From contig NC_063168.1 of the NCBI RefSeq assembly GCF_023159225.1, positions 56,151,398-56,215,397 of the forward strand: a stretch of 64,000 nt of DNA, in the 5' to 3' direction. Source of the DNA: Perognathus longimembris pacificus (lineage: Eukaryota > Chordata > Mammalia > Rodentia > Heteromyidae). Made by a program: the position numbers and the translations under genes. The notes under the pieces are model-generated. The model saw nothing but the letters and a program-made list of their open reading frames with translations, had not been told where the DNA came from and searched no databases. This document shows positions 1 to 11,545 of this stretch, piece after piece. The stretch's first letter is position 1. Every line of letters begins with the position of its first letter.

Positions 1-2228
1 ACCGTGATTTTTAATAAGTCAAATCTTACTCATTGTGGGAGTATGCGGGAGCACCCCTCTCATCCTAGGCTTTGTCTCATAATTATTTGCATGATTATTA
101 AACCTGAAATGTCCTTTCATTCAAAGGAGAGTGTTTGGCAGAACAACAGAAAAATAAGTATAAGACCTAGTCTCGCCATACTTTTTGTGGTCTAATTTGT
201 TACTGACTGTGAGAGCTCAAAGTATAAGTGGGAAAACTGAGTTTCAAGTTGATAATAAATACATTTCAGATACCAAACTCCAATGTCTTAAAATACATGT
301 TGTCCTCATAGATATTTTCCCTCATGTGTTGATATGACAATCTTCTATCAGAAACAGAAAAGGAGGCATCCTGATTGATAGAAATGTTGGTTTGGTTTAT
401 TTATACTTTGCATTTATGATAAGGGAAACTTCTATGACCTGCTGACCTAATTACTATTCACTGTATTTACAACAGACTGTTTTAATTATTCTGACAGTCC
501 TCTACTTGGCCCGTAGTTTCTGGGGAAAGAGAGACTTCTGGAAACTCTTTGAAACCTTACCCAGTAAACAGTGTTGAAATTCTTTTCAAATCTCCTGACA
601 GGGGAGGGACGATGTGAAGAAACAAACTTGAATCACAGAGCTCATGGCATGGCCCCTTCTTGTGTTGTGAGGGTACCAGAATGTGACTGGACATTCTACC
701 ATGACACTTCATTTCAGCCTTGCCAGGAGAAGAGAGCCAACCTTCCTGGCCAACTGCCTCTAGGTGCTGACCATTTCCTTCAGCTGGAGATGTGGTGCCC
801 ACCCACTGACACTCTCCCCCTGCGGTGGTTTCCCATTGGGTGCCTTCCATGGTCCTGGGGCACCCTCTACAGCAACCCTTCCTTCTCTTCGTCATCAAAA
901 CACGCTTGCACATTTATATCCTAACAACCATCTCTTTATCAGTTGCTCCTTTCTTATCCCCAAAGTTTCACAGCCAAAGTTTCTGGAGAAATACTCTTCT
1001 TCCTCATCTTCCCTTTTGTTTAAGTCCCCTACATGCTACATCCTGGATTTTTCCCCCTCTTCAATGAAATGCTTTCCCCCAAGACACCGAAAATGGGCGC
1101 TATTTTGCTTTTATCTTACTTGATTTTTTGGCTAGTTTTGATCCAACTAAGCAAATGAGGCTGAACATTCTATTATGGCTTTTAGCTTGAATATGAAAAC
1201 TCTCTCTCTCTCCCTGATCTCTATATCTCCTACAATCTGATTACTGAAGGACTATAGTGGTTTCTTAGTAACTAATCTCATCTCCAAAAGCTCTGTCTCT
1301 GACTTCAGTTTATCTTTCACACGTAAGACTGGGGGCTGGGGTAATTTTGGTTTCCCATAACCTATGAAGGTCTTGACTAACACTCTTCGCTTGGGCTCCC
1401 TTTCATTTGTTCCATATATCTAACCTATGCCAACTATTTGGAAGTCTTAGAACTTGTAACTTGTGACTCCCAATACAATATGAGACATGGGAGACACATG
1501 GTTGAAACAGAGCTTAATGAATAACTGAATGACTCAATAGAATGACCTTCTTTTCATTCTGTTAGCAAAAGGTGATAATAGGCCAGTCATATCTCATCTC
1601 CCCCACAAAGTAATTATTATTGCAATGTTCTGTGACCACACTACAATACAACTAGTTACAAAAAGTAAGTAAAAAACCGCTAACAACTCAAGAACAATTT
1701 TGCATCTAAAATGTGAAATATATAATATATATATGTGTGTGATTAATTGAAGAAGAAATCAAAATGGTAATTACAGAATGCTCAGAAGTTTTCCAGAATG
1801 ATACTTCCGCATATCAAATATAGTGGACCAAGTCAACATAGTTATTAGAGGTAAATTAACTTAAGGAGAGTAAAAAATAGGCCAATAAACATAGAAAAAT
1901 GTAAACGTTGCTAAGGAATTTGTTTACAAGAAAAGTTTTAATCCGGATTACTTACATAGTCAAATTTTCTATGAGCTTTAAGCCATAGAGAATTCTCAAA
2001 CTGTATAAAGGTCTCAAAACAAAAGTGCCTGAAATTTAACACCCCTAATTTATTAAATTTACAAAAATCTGATATAGCATAAGGGGAAATCAAAAGCTAA
2101 CTTCATAGATGAATGTTGACCATAAAGATGTTTTAAAAACTCAGCATTACAAAATGCATGAGCTAAAATGAGTCAGCCTCCAAAGTGTTGGATAAAAAAA
2201 ATTAAGCTTCTCAATTTTTGTTGATTTG
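1..2228. other. Intergenic, no gene recognised
   Basis: AT-rich single-copy-looking DNA. Short CT (1199-1214) and AT/GT (1720-1741) microsatellites are present. Open frames of 80-119 codons at 557-1123 overlap each other on both strands, lack splice or family signals and are judged accidental. Confidence 0.6.
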
Positions 2229-2425
2229 ATGTTACTGGGGATAGAATCAAGAACTCAAGCTTGCTGGGCAAGTGCTCTACCACTTGAGCCATATATCTTA
2301 GTCCTCTTTGCTTAAGTTGTTTGTTTAGTTTGAATCTTCAAATTTTGCCTCAGCAGACCTTCAATTTCCATCCTCCTACCTTGGTCACTATATTACAGGC
2401 ATGTACCACCATATTCAGTATTAAT
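2229..2425 (-). mobile_element. Old B1-dID composite SINE
   Basis: Read on the minus strand it begins with a B1-like head (GGTGGTACATGCCTGTAAT) and ends with a degenerate ID monomer (GGCTCAAGTGGTAGAGCACT, then GAGTTC..). This head-to-tail order matches the B1-dID class. It is diverged, so probably old. Confidence 0.7.
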
Positions 2426-2897
2426 CTTAATTTTTAAAATTAATAAAATGGAGATAGAAGAGCTTTCTCCATGATCATCTTTTTCATCATGATCATCTCT
2501 CTTAAAACAAACATGAACATCATACTCCATAATAAACACTTAGAGACACACTAAAGCCAGCAAAAAGAAAATGTCACCATCACGGCTATCATTTTGCTCT
2601 GCTCTCCATGTGGATCCATTGCAAGCAAGCAAGAGAAAAAAACTGAAGAACTCTGATAAACCCACAGACAAAATTATTCCTCTAGCAAATGATAAAGACT
2701 TTTAGCTAATATTTACTCAAATTCTAAGTTTTAAATGGCAAGTTGAGTGAATCCAACAGTTATGAAACAAAAGTACGAAATTAGAATTTTTTATTTAGCA
2801 TACAAGGACTCAGAAAAAGAATTCATCCACAGTATCAACAGCAACAACAAAATTTCTAGGCATAGAAGCAGACAAAGCTACCTACACAAACATTTTT

Positions 2898-3098
2898 TTT
2901 TTTTTTTGGCCAGTCCTGGGCCTTGGACTCAGGGCCTGAGCACTGTCCCTGGCTTCTCTTTGCTCAAGGCTAGCACTCTGCCACTTGAGCCACAGTGCCA
3001 CTTCTGGCCGTTTTCTGTATATGTGGTGCTGGGGAATCGAACCCAGGGCCTCATGTATACAAGGCAAGCTCTCTTGCCACTAGGCCATATCCCCAGCC
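2898..3098 (-). mobile_element. IDL-Geo dimeric SINE with 16-bp TSD
   Basis: A complete dimer in antisense: T-run (A-tail), Geo monomer, linker TTTTCTGTATATGTGGTGCT, then the ID-like monomer ending CCATATCCCCAGCCC. It is flanked by a perfect TSD, CTACACAAACATTTTT, at 2882-2897 and 3099-3114. Low visible divergence and intact TSD suggest a recent insertion. It accounts for most of an open frame at 2747-3160, which is therefore not a gene. Confidence 0.95.
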
Positions 3099-3300
3099 CT
3101 ACACAAACATTTTTACAGTGCTTTCCTGAGAAAATAAAGGTATGTAATTTTCTAGACTGAAAAATTCAAGGTTCTAAAATGTCACCTCTCTTTGAGTTAA
3201 TTTACATATGCAACCAAATTGCATAAACAAAATCAAATTTTGTTTAAAATCTCAAACAGATTTCTCAGCTACATCAAACAGGAAATCTTGATGTTTATTT

Positions 3301-3377
3301 TATTTTTAATTTTTATTGTCAAACTGATGTACAGAGAGGTTACAGTTTCATACATTAGGCATTGGATGCATTTCTTG
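3301..3377 (-). mobile_element. Extremely 5'-truncated L1 insertion (77 bp)
   Basis: This is the last ~75 bases of the local L1 3' end (complement of CTGTACATCA..TTTGACAATAA) with its A-rich tail. It is flanked by TSD TTGATGTTTATTT at 3288-3300 and 3378-3390. The same 3' end occurs at 5.7 and 7.2 kb. Confidence 0.85.
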
Positions 3378-3390
3378 TTGATGTTTATTT

Positions 3391-4288
3391 AAAAGAACGG
3401 AAAACCGGAAAGGCTAGAGAAAATTGTAGAGGAAAATCATGAGCGTTAAATGTAAGTATAAGCTTAAATAAAATTGTAGGACAACTTTCAGTACCTTAAA
3501 ATTATGCTGAGTCATGATTGCATCATTGTATTGTGAAAATATTTTACTCATGATTACCAACAGCAGATGCCATAAAGAAAAAAACAAATAATGAAATGAT
3601 AAAACTTCTGAATGTGAAACGTGGCGTGACTATATTCACTTTTAAATGGGTGCTTTTAAAATAAGAAGAGAAAAAGCAGACCTACAAAGATTCTTAAGCA
3701 TTTTAACCATCTACATAGAGGGGAAAAAATCTGCTAATAAGAAAAGGTGAAGCTAGGATAGGGAGCTCAAACATCCTCATCACTCATAGATAAGCAGACA
3801 CCTCTACATCTGTCTCCCCTCACTTTCTAGTTCTGGACCCAGTATTTGATAACAACTTACTGGAAAGAGTGAAACTACCAGGCCAAGGATGCAGGAAGAT
3901 GCCTAAGCACCAGGGATTCCATTCCTCAGAGACATTCTCTTGGGTTTCTGTGCCTGAAGCATTCCCTTTGATGGAAATTCAAAATGGTACCCATCGCCTA
4001 TACAGTGTCAAAAAGCACTATTTTCCTTCCTAACTTACACTCGCTCCTGAAGCTGTGGATCTCTAAGCCCTGAAGCTGTGGATCTCTAAGCCTTGGATGA
4101 AACCCCAGATTAGCTACTGTATTCCAAGTTGGTGACACACCACCTCGGGGCCAGCCTGAGGGACAAGCACATGCCATGCCTTAACTGGCACTTTCCTTTC
4201 ACTTGTACACAACACATTACAGCTTCCAGCTCTGTCCCTTCTACCTCCTGTGATCTCTCAGTCACACACTCTCCCCCCCACACACACA
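3391..4288. other. Intergenic, no gene recognised
   Basis: Single-copy-looking sequence. The only structure seen is a perfect 23-bp tandem duplication at 4047-4092. Confidence 0.6.
4047..4092. repeat. 23-bp direct tandem duplication
   Basis: The unit starting CTGAAGCTGTGGATCTCTAA occurs twice back to back without mismatch (4047-4069, 4070-4092). Confidence 0.95.
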
Positions 4289-4520
4289 CCAGTCCTGAGG
4301 GCTTGAACTCAGAGCCTGGGCGCTGTCCCTGAGTCTCTTTGTGCTCAAGGCTATCATTATTGCACTGGAGCCACAGTGCCACTTCCATCTTTTTCTGAGT
4401 AGTTTATTGGAGTTTAGAGTCTCATGGACTTTCCTGCCTGGGCTGGCTTCGAACTGTGATCCTCAGATCTCAGCCTCCTGAGTAGCTATGATTACAGGTA
4501 TAAGCCACCAGTGCCTAGCT
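4289..4520 (-). mobile_element. B1-Geo composite SINE
   Basis: In antisense: Geo tail (AGTCCTGAGGGCTTGAACTC, CTCAAGGCTATC), linker TTATTGGAGTTTAGAGTCTC, then a 7SL/B1-like head (CAGCCTCCTGAGTAGCTATG). It is preceded by a CA-rich stretch where the A-tail would be. Confidence 0.9.
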
Positions 4521-5132
4521 CAAACACACTTTTTGATACTTTCTCTATTTTTCTCTCTCCCCTTGTTTGTCTTTTCTCTCTCTTTCTCTAATAGCTAACA
4601 CTTGTCTAAGTATCATGAGGATTTTCTTTTAGTCTTCCTTCTTTCCTCCTTTTGAACTGACAGAGCCAAAATACCCAGTTACAGTCAGAAAATATGTAAG
4701 AGGTGTGCTAGCTACATGTCTATAACAAATAAAAAGGAAAAATTTCAAAAACATCATAGGTTTTAATCTCTGATACCTTTGGGCAAAACAAATGGTAACC
4801 AATCAATTAAGAAATATAGTGTCTGTAATCAATGTATGCTGCTTTAAAACACCTACCACAAAGTGTGTGACAAAAACTTCTGCTCTTAAGCTTAATAATC
4901 TGGGAGGAAAGAACAACCTGTAGGAAGCCATATATCATAGTAAAGTACCTACAGGAACCTCTTATGACATAATACATAGCTTTAATATCCTACTACTGTG
5001 ATATTAATAAAATAAGTAACTATGCAAAATTCTAATTTAATTCTCATAACCATGATCTATGGAGATGCTATGCCACCCAAGTGACCTTTACTGAAGTTAA
5101 TTAGCCTTCCTAAAACCGGTAAGCATGTGAGA
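4521..5132. other. Intergenic, no gene recognised
   Basis: AT-rich sequence with a CT-rich stretch at about 4545-4590; nothing else seen. Confidence 0.6.
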
Positions 5133-5310
5133 AAGACAGAGGAAGAAAGGAAGGAAGGGAGGGAGGGAAGGAGGGAAGGAGGGAGGAAGGAAGGAAAAGA
5201 GGGAAAAAGAGAGAAGAAAGGAAGGAAGAAAAGAAGGAAGAAAGGAAGGAAGGAAGAGGGAAGGGAAGGGAGAAAGAAGGAATAAAAGAAAGGAAGGAAA
5301 AGAAAGATCA
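5133..5310. repeat. (GGAA)n-type polypurine tract
   Basis: About 175 bp of almost pure purine on the plus strand, built from GGAA, GGGA and GAAA units. Open frames on the minus strand through this tract, rich in Phe, Leu, Pro and Ser, are artefacts of the repeat. Confidence 0.95.
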
Positions 5311-5673
5311 AGAGAGACACAGCCAGAGTTAGAGATGTACAAGAGAGACAAGCAGACAGACACAAAGAGACACATACTAAGAGAGAGAGGTAAACTCTCT
5401 CTAGCCTGAAACCCTGCCCATTTACTGCCCACTCCCTGCCAGTTTAGTAGCCATAGAAGTTTCCATAGACTTGTTGTTTCTCCTCTGAAATAACTTGCTT
5501 CCAGCCACACCCAGCACCGGATCTAATGACCTCACAACAGTGGCCACCATCAGTTACATGGTGGAGGAGCAGCCTGGAAGATTGAAAGGCATTTGTGACA
5601 GTCTTTCTCTGAATAACTGCATCCTATGCTATTCCAAACAATTGAATTCCAAACAATTTACATGTGCACCTTT

Positions 5674-6041
5674 TTAAAAAAATAATAATTACTTATTTAT
5701 TGTCAAAGTGATGTACAGAGGGGTTACAGCTTCATACGTTAGGCCATTGGTACATTTCTTGTACTATTTGTTACCTCCTCCATCATTCCCCCCTCCCCCC
5801 TCCACCTTTGCCTCTCCCCCCATGAGTTGTTCAGTTGGTTTACACCAAATGGTTCTGCAAGCATTGCTTTTGGAGTCGTTTGTCTTTTTATCCTTTGTCT
5901 CTCGATTTTGATATTCCCTTTCACTTCCCTAGTTCTAATAGCAGTATATACAGTATCCAGGGTACTCAGATGAGATACAGTGATAGTGCGGGTACAACCA
6001 CAGGAAGGGGATACAAGAGGCTCATCAACAAAAGAAGCTAT
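5674..6041 (-). mobile_element. 5'-truncated L1, 3' end, with 12-bp TSD
   Basis: A 368-bp insertion starting (plus strand) with the complement of an A-rich tail, then TTTATTGTCAAAGTGATGTA, a C-rich stretch, and L1 3'-UTR sequence up to AGAAGCTA. It is flanked by ATGTGCACCTTT at 5662-5673 and 6042-6053. It is the mirror copy of the L1 3' end at 6840-7195. Confidence 0.88.
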
Positions 6042-6116
6042 ATGTGCACCTTTGTTATATACTCCATAGACAAATTAGAGACAGGCTGTATAAAGATTGA
6101 AAAAATATATAAAAGG

Positions 6117-6228
6117 ACCATGAGATTCTTATCTCCAAGTAACCAACAAAAACCTGGGAGTTGAGGCATGTCTCAAGTAGTAGAATGCCAACCTTGAATT
6201 CAGATCCTGAGTTCAAGCTCTACTACTG
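6117..6228 (+). mobile_element. Partial B1-Geo SINE (linker + Geo)
   Basis: It begins with the usual linker (CATGAGATTCTTATCTCCAA), followed by a Geo/dID-like monomer (TCTCAAGTAGTAGAATGCC, CTGAGTTCAAGC). The B1 head is missing. Confidence 0.7.
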
Positions 6229-6581
6229 ACCTACACAAAAATTCATGTTTTATCAGCATTAAAATACATCTTAGAGAGAAAATAAATTTTACCACTGATG
6301 CAGGGTTCCATTTTTTTTCCTCATTGGCTATCCCATAACAAGACATTCATAAAACAACGTTCATATGCTTAGTCTTGTCTTTAGCTTATACCTACAAGTG
6401 CCCTGTTGAGAGATTTCTGCATATGTATAAGAATTAAATACTTTTTTGTACACAGAGTTAAAGGGAAATGACCTTGAAATAATAAGTATAGCTGTCTTTG
6501 TGTGTGATAGGTGAGTGGTTTGTATCTATCTCAAATACAAAAATGTATAAAGATAGAAACAAAATTTTAAAAAGAAAGCAG

Positions 6582-7315
6582 GTAATTCGTAAGGAAATGG
6601 AAGGACTTGGAAAAAATTATAGTAAGTGAAGTGGGCCAGACCAAAGAAACATGGCCTCTATGGTTTCCCTTATAGGGAATAATTAGCACAGGTTTAGGCT
6701 AGTCACAGCAGAGGATCACAAGAGCCCAATAGCTTTGCCCTTATGAACAAATAAGATGATGCTAAATGAAATGAACTCCATGTTATGGAAACAAGCATTA
6801 TATGACTGTTGTAATTACTTCCAACATGCCATGTGAAACCGTAGCTTCTTTTGTTGTTGATTCTCTTGTATCCCCTTCCTGTGGTTGTCCCTGTGCTATC
6901 GCTGTATCTCATCTGAGTACCCTGGATACTGTATATACTGGTTATTAGAACTAGGTAAGGGAAAGGGAATATCAATATCGAGAGACAAAGGATAAAAAGA
7001 CAAATGACTCCAAAAGCAATACTTACAAAACCATTTGGTGTAAACCAACTGAACAACTCATAGGGGGAGAGGGAAAAGGGAAGGGGGAGGGGGAATGAGG
7101 GAGGAAGTAACAAATAGTACAAGAAATGTACCCATGGCCTAACATATGAAACTGTAACCTTTCTGTATATCATTTTGACAATAAATAAGTAATTATTAAA
7201 GAGAAAGAAAGAAAGAAAGAGAGAAAGAAGGAAGGAAGGAAGAAAGGAAGGAAGGAAGGAAGGAAGGAAGGAAGGAAGGGAGGGAGGAAAAAGAAAGAAA
7301 GAAAGAGGAAGAAAG
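6582..7315 (+). mobile_element. 5'-truncated L1 (3' UTR) with simple-repeat tail
   Basis: It starts within typical L1 3' sequence (AGTGAAGTGGGCCAGACC) and ends TTTTGACAATAAATAAG, followed by a (GAAA)n/(GGAA)n tail from about 7198. A possible TSD AAAGAAAGCAG lies at 6571-6581 and 7316-7326. The tail is itself GAAA-rich, so the TSD is less certain. The minus-strand frame of 156 codons at 6703-7173 crosses this UTR and is not a gene. Confidence 0.85.
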
Positions 7316-7323
7316 AAAGAAAG
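7198..7323. repeat. (GAAA)n/(GGAA)n microsatellite at L1 tail
   Basis: A purine-only tetranucleotide repeat directly after the L1 poly(A) region, so probably grown from the tail. Confidence 0.95.
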
Positions 7324-7603
7324 CAGTCTCTGCCAGAGGTGGCCCTCTTCTCTTCCCTTTCTCTCCCCCAGCCAGACTCTGTGGATAAAATCTGTAGATA
7401 AATCTGTAGATAAACCAGTTTTAATTAAGAATAGACTTCAATTTTCAGTTCTTTTTCCTGTCTTTTAGCATTTCTCTTTTCATCTCTTTGTAAAACTTCA
7501 TGCCCTGAAAGTAAATTACCCTTAATACATTACTAAATCTAACTACATTTAAAATTTTCATTTATAAATTACATTTATGGCTGTATTTTTCTCCTAAAAG
7601 TTT

Positions 7604-7812
7604 CCCCCCCATTGAGTTATTTTCTTAGACTAGAACTCTACCATTTGAGCCACACCATTAGTTCTGTTTTTTGTTTTTTTCTGGTTAATTACAGATAAGA
7701 ATCTCTCAGATTTGTCTGCCTAGACTGGCTCCAAACCTCAATCCTCAGATTTCAGCCTCCTGAGTAGTTAATTTTATAGACATGAGCTACCTACCAATGC
7801 CTTTCTCTAGCT
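7604..7812 (-). mobile_element. Diverged B1-Geo SINE
   Basis: In antisense: remains of Geo (TCTACCATTTGAGCCACACC), linker GGTTAATTACAGATAAGA, then B1 head (CAGCCTCCTGAGTAGTTAAT). The copy is heavily mutated. Confidence 0.8.
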
Positions 7813-8365
7813 GATTTTTTTTATCTGAAGCTGGATTCAGTAAAAGATGAAAAGGGAAATTTAGTATTCATGCCACAAAAACATCTTGCTTAGTATAATT
7901 ACTTACGTAATAACTTTTTCCTCTACTAGTTTTATTTCAAAACTCTGTTTGATAACAACTTTCGTTAACCTTTGAGGCTCTTGCTGCTATAAACCACAGA
8001 CTTGTGGTTAAGTTCATCTGAATCCAGATCTTTTCAAATGCCACTATTGTTTCCAGAACTATTAGTTCTTGAAAATAAATTGCTTAAATTAAAAAACAAA
8101 ATCTGAAGCACCTGAGTATTTTTTTTTTTTTTTTGCCAGTCCTGGGCCTTGGACTCAGGGCCTGAGCACTGTCCCTGGCTTCTTTTTGCTCAAGGCTAGC
8201 ACTCTACCACTTGAGCCACAGCGCCACTTCTGGCCATTTTCTGTATATATATATATGTGTACATATGTGTATATGTGTATATATATATATGTGTACATAT
8301 ATATATATACAGAAAATATATATTGTTATATATTATATAAATTATATATACATATATGTGTATAT

Positions 8366-8518
8366 ATACAGACAAACATAGGAAGAGGATACAAGAGAAT
8401 CAACAACAAAAGAAGCTACGGTTTCACGTGGCATGTTGAAAGTAATTACAACAGTGATATAGCACTCGTTTCCATAACATGGAGTTCATTTCATTTAGCA
8501 TCATCTTATGTGTTCATA
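8366..8518 (-). mobile_element. Internal L1 3'-UTR fragment inside SINE linker
   Basis: This is the complement of the L1 segment at about 6725-6895: shared AGGAAGAGGATACAAGAGAA, AACAACAAAAGAAGCTACGG and CCATAACATGGAGTTCATTT. It lacks the last ~300 bases of the L1, so it does not have the normal 3' end of a target-primed insertion. Confidence 0.85.
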
Positions 8519-8525
8519 TACAGAT

Positions 8526-8580
<55 letters not shown>
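8519..8580. repeat. (CATA)n(TA)n microsatellite
   Basis: CATA units followed by pure TA units, lying between the L1 piece and the IDL half of the interrupted SINE. Confidence 0.95.
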
Positions 8581-8581
<1 letters not shown>

Positions 8582-9054
8582 TGCTGGGGAATCCAACCCA
8601 TGGCTTCATGTATACAAGACAAGCACTCTTGCCACTAGGCCATATTCCCAGCCCTGCATTTTTTTTAAGAGAATCACTTACTGCTTAGAGAATAACACAA
8701 GGGCAATTGTCACATCTGATTTCCTTTCTTTTCGTTATCTATTGAACTGGATTTCAGAGCAGAGAATACAAATCTGAGTTAGGGATGAATGAAGCAAAGT
8801 AAATATTTAAACAGATTTTCTCTGATGTGCAGTGCATGAGGTGGGATGATCTGAGTTCAGCAGAATCGTTGGGGCAGTTAGAGATTCCTCCTCCTCTTGT
8901 TCTCATGTGTGATCTCCAGGTTCCTTCTGCCCCTTCACTACCACCCACAGTCCCAGCTCCTTTTCAAAGGACACAGGGTGACCCCTAGGAGCCTTCCTGG
9001 TTTCACAGTGAGGCCCTCTGGTCTAAGTTGTAAGATCATGCTTATGTACACTTT

Positions 9055-9395
9055 CTGAATGAATAAGAGAATGAGTAAGTGATTGAGTGAATGAATGAGT
9101 GAGAGATTTGCAGGAATGAATAAATGAATGAGTGAATGGATGAATTAATGAACAAACGAGTGAGCACATGAATGAACAAATGATGAATAAATGAATGAGT
9201 GAATGGATGAATTAGTGAGCAAATGAACAAGTGAATGAATACGTGAATGACAAATGATGAACGAAAGGATGACTGAATAAATTCGTAAGAGAATGATAAA
9301 ACAAATAAGTGAATAAATTTAGTGAATGAATGAATGATTAAGTGAATGAAGGAGTGGAGCAAGTAAATGGATGGACAAATGAATGAATTACTTAA
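9055..9395. repeat. Degenerate (GAAT)n tetranucleotide array
   Basis: About 340 bp of GAAT/GAGT/GAAC units with frequent substitutions. The minus-strand frame at 9042-9362 (His-Ser-Phe-Ile repeats) is a product of this array. Confidence 0.93.
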
Positions 9396-10460
9396 AGGAT
9401 GAATAGATTTTTTTACCCGATGTCATAACTACTAAATTGCATTTAAGTTTGATGTCATCATTATTTTGGTATATTAATTTGATGCCAAATCCATCTGCTC
9501 AAAAATGTCCATAATTCTAAACAATTTCAATGTTCCAGTACATTGCTTTTGCTCTTCACTTTAATTACCAGATTACACAAACCCAGCTACCTACAAGTCC
9601 TATTTTCCAACCTTAGTGCCAAAGGACTTGTTCAACCTGTACAGCCTCCAGTTTATGAATCTGTGAGCCCTGGTTACTTGACCTCATTTCTAATATTTTT
9701 ATCCTTTCCCCCTTTATCAGTCACTTCATTAAGCCCAGCCATGACTTACACTATATTTACCCCACCTTTGGGGTAATTACTTGTATCTAAGAATTACTTA
9801 TATCTAAGATTGTTAACATTCACTTCTTGGGAGAACACACACACAATAGAGCCCAGTGGGTAGATACCCACTGAAGAATGAGGACATAATACTCTTACAG
9901 CAGAATTTTTTATTTGGAAGTCATAGGAGGTAAACTAAGAAAGCACATTTGACAACACATCAACAAAAAGTAGCAGGGAAATTTTCAGGTTTTGTCTAAT
10001 GATCTAATTAATTTTAAGAGTGTTCTCAGGGTGCTTTGTGATTTCCATTCTTATTAGTGAAAAGCGAGTGGATCCATTTATGCTGGGGTAGAACATTTCA
10101 AATTGAAAGCTAAGAACTAAGGGGCAGGCTTTGTTTCCTTACTTTAGACCACATGAGGCCTCAAAAACCCTCAATATAAATTCTTCAGTTAATGGAAATG
10201 AACACAGGATAATGAGAAATTCATGCTGAAGGATGTGGGCTAGTGTAACTGAAAAAATTTCAACCTAAGAATCTTTGAGAAGAAAATGGATTTTTGTACA
10301 TTTTTTGTAGACTGTTATTCTAAGTAATTGGAATATACTCATGGTCACATTGAAGGATAGACTCGTTTCTTCTTTCATAAAATAAAAGAAGTAGCATTCC
10401 TGTGTGCTTTATATTTTATGAAATACTTAAAACATGAAAGCATTACATGCCCAGTTTGGC
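9396..10460. other. Intergenic, no gene recognised
   Basis: AT-rich, no repeat family recognised, no spliced or full-length open frame. Confidence 0.6.
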
Positions 10461-10506
10461 GATATATATATATATATATATATGTATGTATATATATACA
10501 TACATA
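10461..10506. repeat. (TA)n microsatellite
   Basis: TA units with a central TGTATGTA interruption; partly self-complementary. Confidence 0.93.
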
Positions 10507-10688
10507 GAAAGAATTTTATCTCTCCCATTTCTATCCTGTTGCACTTGGCTGAGATAACATAATTATTTATATCCCATATCAAATTACAATATGAGATAGA
10601 AAAATATATCTCATATACAGGAACATACACATATATAAACTTCTACTTTTCCATTTCTAAAACCCCATTGCACTATAAAGTGATTTTT

Positions 10689-10871
10689 TTTTTTGAGTCC
10701 TGGGGCATGAACTCAGGGCCTGGAAATTGTCCCTGAGCTTTTTAGCTCAAGGCTAGCACTTTTTTGCTAGTTATTTGGAGGTAAAATTCTCACAAACTAG
10801 CTTTGAACAGCAATCTTCACATCTCAGACTCCTGAGTAACAAGGATTACAGGCATGAGTACAGGTGCCTGG
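10689..10871 (-). mobile_element. B1-Geo SINE, internally deleted, with TSD
   Basis: In antisense: Geo tail (GAGTCCTGGGGCATGAACTC), then directly a shortened linker and B1 head (GGATTACAGGCATGAG). The A-box part of Geo is missing. The flanks share CTATAAAGTG(G)ATTTTT at about 10673 and 10872, a TSD with one indel. Confidence 0.85.
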
Positions 10872-11035
10872 CTATAAAGTGGATTTTTATTAACATATAT
10901 TAGTTGTACAATGGGAGGGTTCATTATGGCATTTCCACACATATATACAATGTACCCTGTCAACTTCTGCCCCCTCTGTTACTCACCCTTTATCCCTCTC
11001 TTCTTCCTTCTTAAAATATTTAGACAAATTTCAAC

Positions 11036-11205
11036 CATGGGTACTGGTGGCTCACATTTACAATCCTACCTATTCAGGAAACAAATCTGCATGACCTACC
11101 AGTAAGTAGCTAACTAGTGGTTCAAGTGATAGCATGCTAGCTGTGAACAGAAAAACTCAGAGTGAGAGCCCAAGGCTCTGAGTTCAAGCCCTTGTATCAA
11201 CACTA
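11036..11205 (+). mobile_element. B1-Geo SINE, internally deleted, with (CA)n tail
   Basis: Head GTACTGGTGGCTCACATTTA, Geo part GGTTCAAGTGATAGCATGCT and GAGTTCAAGCCC. The A-tail has been replaced by (CA)n. Confidence 0.85.
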
Positions 11206-11207
11206 CC

Positions 11208-11240
<33 letters not shown>
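11206..11240. repeat. (CA)n at SINE tail
   Basis: About 17 CA units directly after a B1-Geo SINE. Confidence 0.95.
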
Positions 11241-11243
<3 letters not shown>

Positions 11244-11454
11244 TTTCAACAGATTCCATTGTCCTGTTTTCATATGAAAATAAAAGGCTTCAACTATATT
11301 CACCCTTAATCACTTTCTCTCTAAATTGATTTTTTAAAAATAATGAATCATGGCCATGTATATTGGCTCCAAAGTCAATAATATACACTTGATTTATTCT
11401 TTTTAACTGCTGGAATCAACCTTATAGTATAACCATGTCATAGTTTATTCATTC

Positions 11455-11545
11455 TATTTTAAAATTAATTTCCTGTATTGTTATTATAAAGGTGATATAC
11501 AGAGGGATTACAATTACTGAGTCAGGTAATGACTACATTTCCATT
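11455..11545 (-). mobile_element. Diverged L1 3' end
   Basis: It shares GGTGATATACAGAGGGATTACA and neighbouring words with the L1 3' ends at 3.3 and 5.7 kb (complement strand) but is more mutated. Confidence 0.55.

Larger units (their letters stand above)
8117..8656 (-). mobile_element. IDL-Geo SINE interrupted by TA repeats and an L1 fragment
   Basis: The Geo half (8117-8240, antisense) ends at TTTTCTGTATAT. The IDL half (8580-8656) resumes at GGTGCTGGGGAATCCAACCC. The break falls inside the TATATG of the linker. The 340 bp between them are TA/CATA/TGTA repeats (8244-8365, 8519-8580) around an antisense piece of L1 3' UTR (8366-8518). Confidence 0.85.

Noticed and set aside
2747..3160. 137-codon plus-strand open frame
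   Set aside because: Most of it is the antisense strand of an IDL-Geo SINE; similar frames recur at 8186-8638, 38933-39386 and 49168-49535 in other copies.
5057..5510. Leu/Phe/Ser/Pro-rich frames resembling membrane proteins
   Set aside because: Translations of the (GGAA)n polypurine tract.
9042..9362. His-Ser-Phe-Ile repeat protein
   Set aside because: Translation of a (GAAT)n tetranucleotide array.
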